A DNA stretch of 64,000 nt from Sphingorhabdus contaminans (lineage in GTDB: Bacteria > Pseudomonadota > Alphaproteobacteria > Sphingomonadales > Sphingomonadaceae), in assembly GCF_007280415.1 (NCBI RefSeq), contig NZ_VKKU01000001.1, positions 558,001 to 622,000 of the forward strand, given 5' to 3'. The position numbers and the translations under genes are program-made. Of the stretch, positions 59,015-64,000 are shown in pieces (the first letter of the stretch is position 1; the number at the start of each line of letters is the position of its first letter). Below the pieces are notes generated by a model, which was not told the origin of the DNA, did no database searches, and saw only the letters and a list, made by a program, of their open reading frames with translations.

Positions 59015-60499
59015 ATGTTTGACAAGCTGAGCGACCGGTTAGGAGGGGTGTTCGACCGCCTGCGTGGTCGCGGTGCGTTGAACGAAGCCGACGTCCGCGA
59101 AGCAATGCGCGAAGTGCGCGTTGCCTTGCTGGAGGCGGACGTTGCTCTGCCTGTGGTTCGCGAATTTGTTGAAAAGGCGACCGAAAAGGCCGTTGGCCAG
59201 TCGGTTCTGAAATCGGTCACGCCCGGCCAGCAGGTGGTCAAGATCGTTAATGACGCTCTTGTCGAAATGCTGGGCGCGGAACAGAGCGACCTCAATCTGG
59301 CGGTTGCACCGCCGGCGATCATCATGATGGTCGGTCTGCAAGGTTCGGGTAAAACCACCACGACCGCCAAAATCGCGAAGATGTTGAAGACGAAGCAGGG
59401 CAAAAAGGTCCTGATGGCGTCGCTCGACGTCAACCGTCCGGCCGCGCAGGAACAGCTTGCAACGCTGGGAACGCAGACCGAAGTTGCGACCTTGCCAATC
59501 GTGCTGGGGCAGCAGCCGGTTGATATTGCAAAGCGTGCAATGCAGGCGGCAAAGCTGCAGGGCTTTGATGTGCTGTTGCTCGACACCGCCGGGCGTTTGC
59601 ATGTCGATCAGCAATTGATGGACGAAATGCAGGCGGTGGCGAAGGTATCGACGCCGCAGGAAATCCTGCTCGTTGTGGACTCGCTGACTGGTCAGGATGC
59701 GGTCAACGTCGCCAAGAATTTTGGCGAGCGGGTCGATCTGACAGGTATCGTGCTGACCCGTATGGACGGCGATGCGCGCGGCGGTGCGGCGCTTTCGATG
59801 CGTGCCGTTACGGGCAAGCCGATCAAATTTGCCGGTGTCGGTGAAAAGCTGGATGCGATCGAGGCCTTTAATCCCGAGCGTGTTGCTGGCCGTATTCTTG
59901 GCATGGGCGACGTCGTCGGGCTGGTCGAGCGGGCGGCCGAAATCGTCGACAAGGACGAGGCCGACAAACTCGCCGCGAAAATGGCCAAGGGCCAGTTCGA
60001 CATGAACGATCTTCGCATGCAGTTCCGCCAGATGACCAAGATGGGCGGCCTGGGCGCGCTGGCAGGGATGATGCCGGGCATGAAAAAGGCTAAGGCAGCG
60101 ATGGATGCCAGCGGCATGAACGATAAGCTTCTGATCCATATGGACGCAATCATTGGCTCCATGACGCCAAAAGAGCGGGCCAAGCCGGAATTGCTGAACG
60201 CCAAACGGAAAATCCGTATCGCCAAGGGTTCGGGCATGACCGTGCAGGATGTGAACAAGCTGATCAAGATGCACCAGGAAATGGCGACCGCCATGAAGCG
60301 GATCCGCAAGATGGGTGGCTTGAAGGGATTGGCCGCGATGTTTGGCGGCAAGGGCGGCGCAGATCTGGGCGGGGCGATGGAGGGCATGCACGGCCTGCCG
60401 CCCGGCGCGATGCCGCCGGGGATGGGCGGGCTGCCCGGCATGGGCGGCGCAGGCGGACTTCCCCCCGACCTCGCACGACTTCTTAGTAAAAAGAAATAA
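59015..60499 (+). CDS. ffh: Signal recognition particle protein Ffh
   Basis: A 494-residue SRP54 homologue. The NG GTPase domain has GLQGSGKTTTTAKIAK, DVNRPAAQEQL, DTAGRLHVD and TRMDGDARGG. The Met-rich M domain (about 300-430) binds SRP RNA and signal peptides; its RNA-binding segment includes KRKIRIAKGSGMTVQDVNKL. The C-terminus is a Gly/Met/Pro-rich tail (MPPGMGGLPGMGGAGG). It heads the ffh-rpsP-rimM-trmD-rplS cluster common in bacteria. Confidence 0.96.
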   Translation: MFDKLSDRLGGVFDRLRGRGALNEADVREAMREVRVALLEADVALPVVREFVEKATEKAVGQSVLKSVTPGQQVVKIVNDALVEMLGAEQSDLNLAVAPPAIIMMVGLQGSGKTTTTAKIAKMLKTKQGKKVLMASLDVNRPAAQEQLATLGTQTEVATLPIVLGQQPVDIAKRAMQAAKLQGFDVLLLDTAGRLHVDQQLMDEMQAVAKVSTPQEILLVVDSLTGQDAVNVAKNFGERVDLTGIVLTRMDGDARGGAALSMRAVTGKPIKFAGVGEKLDAIEAFNPERVAGRILGMGDVVGLVERAAEIVDKDEADKLAAKMAKGQFDMNDLRMQFRQMTKMGGLGALAGMMPGMKKAKAAMDASGMNDKLLIHMDAIIGSMTPKERAKPELLNAKRKIRIAKGSGMTVQDVNKLIKMHQEMATAMKRIRKMGGLKGLAAMFGGKGGADLGGAMEGMHGLPPGAMPPGMGGLPGMGGAGGLPPDLARLLSKKK

Positions 60500-60545
60500 G
60501 TTTCGGATTTAATATAATTTAATACCAGAAAGGTGAGTTAGTTTT

Positions 60546-61073
60546 ATGGCATTATCCATGCGTTTGTCACGCGGCGGTTCGAAGAAGCGTCCTTATTACA
60601 AAATCGTCGTTGCCGACGCCCGCGCACCGCGGGACGGCAAGTTCATCGAGCGTATCGGCAGCTACAACCCGCAGCTTCCCAAGGACAGCGACCAGCGCGT
60701 TGTACTCGACAGCGAGCGTGCGAAGCACTGGCTGGCCGCTGGCGCGCAGCCTTCGGACCGCGTTGCCCGTTTCCTCGACGCCGCAGGTGTCAAGGAGCGC
60801 AAGGCCAAGAACAACCCGAACAAGGGTGAGCCTGGCCAGAAAGCCAAGGACCGCGCTGAAGACAAGGCTGCCAAGGCAGCTGAGGCTGCTGAAGCCGCTG
60901 CCGCTGCTGCCGCCGCACCTGAGCCTGAAGTAGTCGAAGAAGCCCCCGCTGCAGAAGAAGCAGCCCCGGCTGAAGCGGTTGCCGAAGAAGCACCTGCCGC
61001 GGAAGAAGCACCCGCTGCTGAAGAAGCTGCACCTGCAGCCGAAGAAGCTTCGCAAGAAAAGGCAGAGGGCTAA
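60546..61073 (+). CDS. rpsP: 30S ribosomal protein S16 with long Ala/Glu-rich tail
   Basis: A 175-residue S16. The conserved core is residues 1-85 ([44 protein letters not shown]). It is followed by a Lys-rich linker and roughly 70 residues of Ala/Glu/Pro repeats (EEAPAAEEA type). Typical S16 is about 80-90 residues; alphaproteobacterial versions are often extended, though this tail is long. An AAGGTGAG ribosome site precedes the ATG. Confidence 0.95.
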   Translation: MALSMRLSRGGSKKRPYYKIVVADARAPRDGKFIERIGSYNPQLPKDSDQRVVLDSERAKHWLAAGAQPSDRVARFLDAAGVKERKAKNNPNKGEPGQKAKDRAEDKAAKAAEAAEAAAAAAAAPEPEVVEEAPAAEEAAPAEAVAEEAPAAEEAPAAEEAAPAAEEASQEKAEG

Positions 61074-61076
61074 GCC

Positions 61077-61571
61077 TTGCCAAACACCACCGTCACGCTG
61101 GCCGCCATTTCGGGCGCGCATGGCGTGACGGGTGAGGTGCGGTTGAAGCTGTTTGCCGACAGCATCGACAGCCTCAAACGCTATAAAAGCTTCAATGATG
61201 GCGCGCTGACGGTCAAATCCCTGCGCCCCACCAAAGACGGCGCCATCGCGCGCTTTGCCGAGATCAACGATCGTAACGCGGCGGAAAAGTTGCGCAGCAC
61301 ATTGCTGACAGTCCCGCGGGAGGCTTTGCCGCCGCTGGGCGAGGACGAATATTATCACAGCGATCTGCTGGGGCTTCCCTGCGTTTCGACAGAGGGTAAG
61401 GACCTTGGCACCTGCATCGCCGTCGAAAATTTCGGCGCGAGCGATGTGCTGGAGATCCAGTTACCATCCGAAGACGGCAAACCGGGCAAGAAATTCATGG
61501 TGCCCATGACGAAAGAGGCCGTTCCCGAATGGGGCGACCGCATCGTGATCGATGCCGACTTCGTGATATGA
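61077..61571 (+). CDS. rimM: Ribosome maturation factor RimM
   Basis: A 164-residue RimM that assists 30S 3' domain assembly by binding S19. The N-terminal domain has the [13 protein letters not shown]-like start ([13 protein letters not shown]), and the PRC-barrel domain starts at about 92 ([20 protein letters not shown]). The start is TTG at 61077, only 3 bases after rpsP. Overlaps trmD by 4 bases. Confidence 0.92.
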   Translation: MPNTTVTLAAISGAHGVTGEVRLKLFADSIDSLKRYKSFNDGALTVKSLRPTKDGAIARFAEINDRNAAEKLRSTLLTVPREALPPLGEDEYYHSDLLGLPCVSTEGKDLGTCIAVENFGASDVLEIQLPSEDGKPGKKFMVPMTKEAVPEWGDRIVIDADFVI

Positions 61572-62308
61572 GCTTTCACGCACAGATCCTGACGCTTTAC
61601 CCCGAAATGTTTCCGGGTCCGCTGGGCGTGTCGCTCGCGGGACGGGCTCTGGAAGAGGGCAAATGGTCGTGCACGCCCATCCATATCCGCGATTATGCGA
61701 CCGACAAGCATCGTACCGTTGACGATACACCGGCGGGCGGCGGGGCTGGCATGGTGCTGCGCGCGGATATATTGGCGGCGGCTGTCGACGACGCCATGGT
61801 CCGGCAGCCAACCGTGCCCATTCTCGCCATGACCCCGCGCGGCAAACCCATTACACAGGCACGCATCCGTGAACTGGCCTCCGGCCCCGGTGTCACCGTA
61901 TTGTGTGGCCGTTTCGAAGGCTTTGACGAGCGTCTTTTTGACGCACGTCCGCACATTGAGCAGGTTTCGATGGGCGATATTGTCCTGTCAGGGGGCGAAA
62001 TTGGCGCTTTAATGCTGTTAGACGCTTGCATTCGGCTGCTTCCCGGCGTAATGGGCGCGACTTCCAGCGGTGACGAGGAGTCCTTTGAACAAGGATTGCT
62101 TGAATATCCGCACTATACCCGACCCAATGATTGGGAAGGGCGGATGATCCCTGAAGTGTTGCGATCGGGGGATCATGCGAAAATCGCCGCCTGGCGGAAA
62201 CAAAGGGCGGAGGAAGATACTCGGTTACGCAGACCGGACCTTTGGGGGCGTTACAAGGACGCTCGGGTTCAGCCTGCCTCTGACGTGCAACAGAAGAATA
62301 AGGATTAA
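61568..62308 (+). CDS. trmD: tRNA (guanine37-N1)-methyltransferase TrmD
   Basis: A 246-residue SPOUT methyltransferase that makes m1G37, preventing +1 frameshifting. The trefoil-knot motifs [14 protein letters not shown] and [20 protein letters not shown] are intact, as are [23 protein letters not shown] near the N-terminus. The ATGA overlap with rimM fixes the start. Standard gene order before rplS. Confidence 0.95.
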   Translation: MSFHAQILTLYPEMFPGPLGVSLAGRALEEGKWSCTPIHIRDYATDKHRTVDDTPAGGGAGMVLRADILAAAVDDAMVRQPTVPILAMTPRGKPITQARIRELASGPGVTVLCGRFEGFDERLFDARPHIEQVSMGDIVLSGGEIGALMLLDACIRLLPGVMGATSSGDEESFEQGLLEYPHYTRPNDWEGRMIPEVLRSGDHAKIAAWRKQRAEEDTRLRRPDLWGRYKDARVQPASDVQQKNKD

Positions 62309-62315
62309 ATGGGGC

Positions 62316-62708
62316 ATGAACCTCATCCAGACACTCGAAGCCGAAGCCATTGCGGCACTGGCAGAAAACAAGAAAATCCCGGCGTTCCGCGCGGGTGACA
62401 CCGTTAAGGTGGGCGTGAAGGTTATCGAAGGTGACCGTACGCGTATTCAGAATTACGAAGGCGTCTGCATTGCGCGTTCGAACAAGGGTATGGGCTCCAA
62501 CTTCACCGTACGCAAAATGTCGTTTGGTGAAGGCGTTGAGCGCGTATTCCCGCTGTACAGCCCGAATATCGACAGCATCGAAGTTGTCCGCAAGGGCGTC
62601 GTACGTCGTGCGAAGCTTTATTATCTGCGTGGTTTGACCGGTAAGAAGGCGCGTATCGCCGAACGCCGTGACCCGCGCACTATTAAGACCACCGAGGCTG
62701 CCGAATAA
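62316..62708 (+). CDS. rplS: 50S ribosomal protein L19
   Basis: A 130-residue L19 at the 30S-50S interface, with [51 protein letters not shown] and [20 protein letters not shown] all intact. ATG at 62316 gives the normal N-terminus; the frame extends upstream into trmD. A strong terminator follows. Confidence 0.96.
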   Translation: MNLIQTLEAEAIAALAENKKIPAFRAGDTVKVGVKVIEGDRTRIQNYEGVCIARSNKGMGSNFTVRKMSFGEGVERVFPLYSPNIDSIEVVRKGVVRRAKLYYLRGLTGKKARIAERRDPRTIKTTEAAE

Positions 62709-62743
62709 GGCAGGGGCTCCGCTGCGTTCTTAAACCGAACATG

Positions 62744-62780
62744 AAAGGCCGGGCTCCCACAAAGAGCCCGGCCTTTTTCT
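62744..62780 (+). terminator. Intrinsic terminator after rplS
   Basis: A perfect 13-bp stem AAAGGCCGGGCTC / GAGCCCGGCCTTT with a 7-base loop, running into a T-rich tract. It ends the ffh-rplS operon before asd. Confidence 0.92.
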
Positions 62781-62810
62781 TTGTCCAAACCTGATCTGAG
62801 GGAAACATTT

Positions 62811-63836
62811 ATGGGTTATCGTATCGTAGTCGCCGGCGCGACGGGCAATGTTGGCCGTGAAGTCGTCAACATCCTGGCAGAGCGCGAATTCCCCGCTGAC
62901 GAAATCGCCGTACTGGCATCGTCGCGCAGTCAGGGGATCGAAATCGAATATGGCGACACCGGCAAAATGCTGAAGGTCCAGAATATCGAACATTTCGACT
63001 GGAACGGCTGGGATATGGCCATTTTTGCGATCGGTTCGGATGCGACCAAGAAATTTGCGCCCATCGCTGCGGCGGCAGGTTGTGTGGTCATCGACAACAG
63101 TTCGCTGCACCGTATGGACCCCGACATTCCCCTGATCGTTCCGGAAGTAAATCCGGACGCGATTGACGGCTACACACGCAAGAACATCATCGCCAATCCC
63201 AACTGCTCCACGGCACAGCTTGTCGTCGCCCTGAAGCCCTTGCACGATTATGCCAACATTACGCGCGTTGTCGTGTCGACATATCAATCGGTGTCGGGCG
63301 CAGGTAAGGCAGGTATGGATGAACTGTTCGATCAGAGCCGAAACATCTTTGTAGGTGACAGTGTCGAGCCCAAAAAGTTCACCAAGCAGATCGCCTTCAA
63401 CCTGATCCCCCACATCGACAGTTTCCTGGAGGACGGATACACCAAGGAAGAATGGAAGATGATGGTCGAGGTGAAGAAGATACTCGACCCCAAGATCAAG
63501 CTGACGGCAACCTGCGTCCGCGTGCCGGTCTTTGTCGGCCACAGTGAAGCCGTTTCCATTGAATATGAGCGGGAAATGTCGGCGGCCAAGGCCAAGTCGA
63601 TTTTGCGCGAGTCGCCCGGCATCATGCTGGTCGACAAGCATGAAGATGGCGGTTACGCGACCCCGATCGAGGCCGCTGGCGATGACGCCACCTATGTCAG
63701 CCGCGTCCGCGAAGACCCGACCGTAGATAACGGACTTGCCTTCTGGTGCGTGTCCGATAACCTTCGCAAGGGGGCGGCTTTGAATGCCGTACAGATCGCT
63801 GAACTGTTGGGACGGCGGCATTTGAAGAAGGGGTAA
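62811..63836 (+). CDS. asd: Aspartate-semialdehyde dehydrogenase
   Basis: A 341-residue enzyme that makes aspartate semialdehyde for lysine, diaminopimelate, threonine and methionine. The NADP site VAGATGNVGREVV is at residues 7-19, catalytic Cys132 lies in ANPNCSTAQLV, and a C-terminal AAGDDATYVSRVREDP is seen. ATG at 62811 follows GAGGGAAACATTT. It supplies substrate for the pathway that includes dapF in this window, although far from it. Confidence 0.95.
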   Translation: MGYRIVVAGATGNVGREVVNILAEREFPADEIAVLASSRSQGIEIEYGDTGKMLKVQNIEHFDWNGWDMAIFAIGSDATKKFAPIAAAAGCVVIDNSSLHRMDPDIPLIVPEVNPDAIDGYTRKNIIANPNCSTAQLVVALKPLHDYANITRVVVSTYQSVSGAGKAGMDELFDQSRNIFVGDSVEPKKFTKQIAFNLIPHIDSFLEDGYTKEEWKMMVEVKKILDPKIKLTATCVRVPVFVGHSEAVSIEYEREMSAAKAKSILRESPGIMLVDKHEDGGYATPIEAAGDDATYVSRVREDPTVDNGLAFWCVSDNLRKGAALNAVQIAELLGRRHLKKG

Positions 63837-63851
63837 TTTCGGTCACCGCGC

Positions 63852-64000
63852 ATGTTTGACTATAGTCATGCCATCGTCCGAAGCCCTGCCGCATCCGTGG
63901 TGGCAGGGTTGCGGGCAGGTGACGGGCCGGATCCCGATTTCGAAGCGCTCTGCGCCGAACATGATGCCTATGTGCGGACGTTGGAAAGCCTCGGTCTGCA
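63852..64000 (+). CDS. Dimethylargininase-like amidinotransferase/hydrolase (N-terminal fragment)
   Basis: A partial gene cut by the right edge; 49 residues are visible. The start MFDYSHAIVRSPAASVV, then GLRAGDGPDPDF and EHDAYVRTLESLGL, resembles the N-terminus of dimethylarginine dimethylaminohydrolases (guanidino-modifying fold). The catalytic residues lie beyond the window, so activity cannot be judged. It starts 15 bases after asd, possibly co-transcribed. Confidence 0.7.
   Translation, partial: MFDYSHAIVRSPAASVVAGLRAGDGPDPDFEALCAEHDAYVRTLESLGL

Noticed and set aside
59039-60391. Long open frame of about 450 codons antisense to ffh
   Set aside because: It mirrors the codon pattern of ffh, has His/Leu/Arg-rich composition without motifs, and ffh is unambiguous.
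60880-61060. Repetitive Ala/Glu codons considered as a DNA repeat array
   Set aside because: They are in frame in rpsP and encode a low-complexity tail; no CRISPR-like regular spacing.

Overview
The window looks like chromosomal DNA of a sphingomonad-type alphaproteobacterium (Sphingopyxis/Sphingorhabdus-like; genus inferred only). Support: moderate-to-high GC, a ChpT phosphotransferase beside a chemosensory cluster, large TonB-dependent receptors, an RpoH sigma factor, KorAB, a trigger factor and an S16 with long low-complexity tails, and many ATGA/GTGA operon overlaps. I see no insertion sequence, integrase, prophage or CRISPR array. Both edges cut genes: korA on the left and a dimethylargininase-like gene on the right.

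Layout. 1-6.5 kb: korAB, a YdjM-like membrane protein, photolyase, an SDR oxidoreductase, purF and hisI. 6.5-11 kb: a small lipoprotein, then two SPOR-domain proteins flanking a ParA-type ATPase and a ribbon-helix-helix partner. 11-18.3 kb: a minus-strand operon DUF3089 - ruvX - pyrB - catalytically dead dihydroorotase-like subunit, then gatCAB. 18.3-22.4 kb: five unrecognised secreted proteins on two divergent arms. 22.5-28.8 kb: tRNA-Leu(UAG), trigger factor, katG, clpP, clpX (proteostasis and oxidative stress; clpP has an RpoH-like promoter and rpoH lies at 33 kb). 29-34.8 kb: a TonB receptor behind a Pho-box-like site, mtgA, rpoH, rluD, a JAMM peptidase. 34.9-41.9 kb: chpT-cheA-cheW-cheY-cheB-cheR, an AmpD-like amidase and the RNase P RNA gene. 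42-47.4 kb: membrane proteins, a J-domain protein and a probable metal (copper) module DUF2946 - TonB receptor - PepSY.

47.4-52.7 kb is the most unusual region: a phage-shock (psp) locus. pspF is divergent from a sigma-54 promoter that should drive a long minus-strand operon: a 62-aa membrane protein, pspA, pspB, pspC, then seven further small membrane proteins and sufE. Six of those seven carry a PspB-like coiled-coil segment (consensus LEERhxVLERIhTD), and four of these, plus PspC, end in E[I/L]ExLR at or near the C-terminus. One 52-aa member is a tiny TM protein translationally coupled to its neighbour. This looks like a lineage-specific expansion of PspB-like partners of PspA and is my main candidate for an undescribed system.

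52.8-64 kb: PuuD-like and YciB membrane proteins, ftsY, mtaB, dapF (four-base overlaps from yciB to dapF), a GGDEF-EAL protein, then ffh-rpsP-rimM-trmD-rplS, asd and the partial right-edge gene. ffh and ftsY put both protein halves of the SRP targeting pathway in the window.

All calls come from reading the sequence and recalled family motifs; no database search was run.
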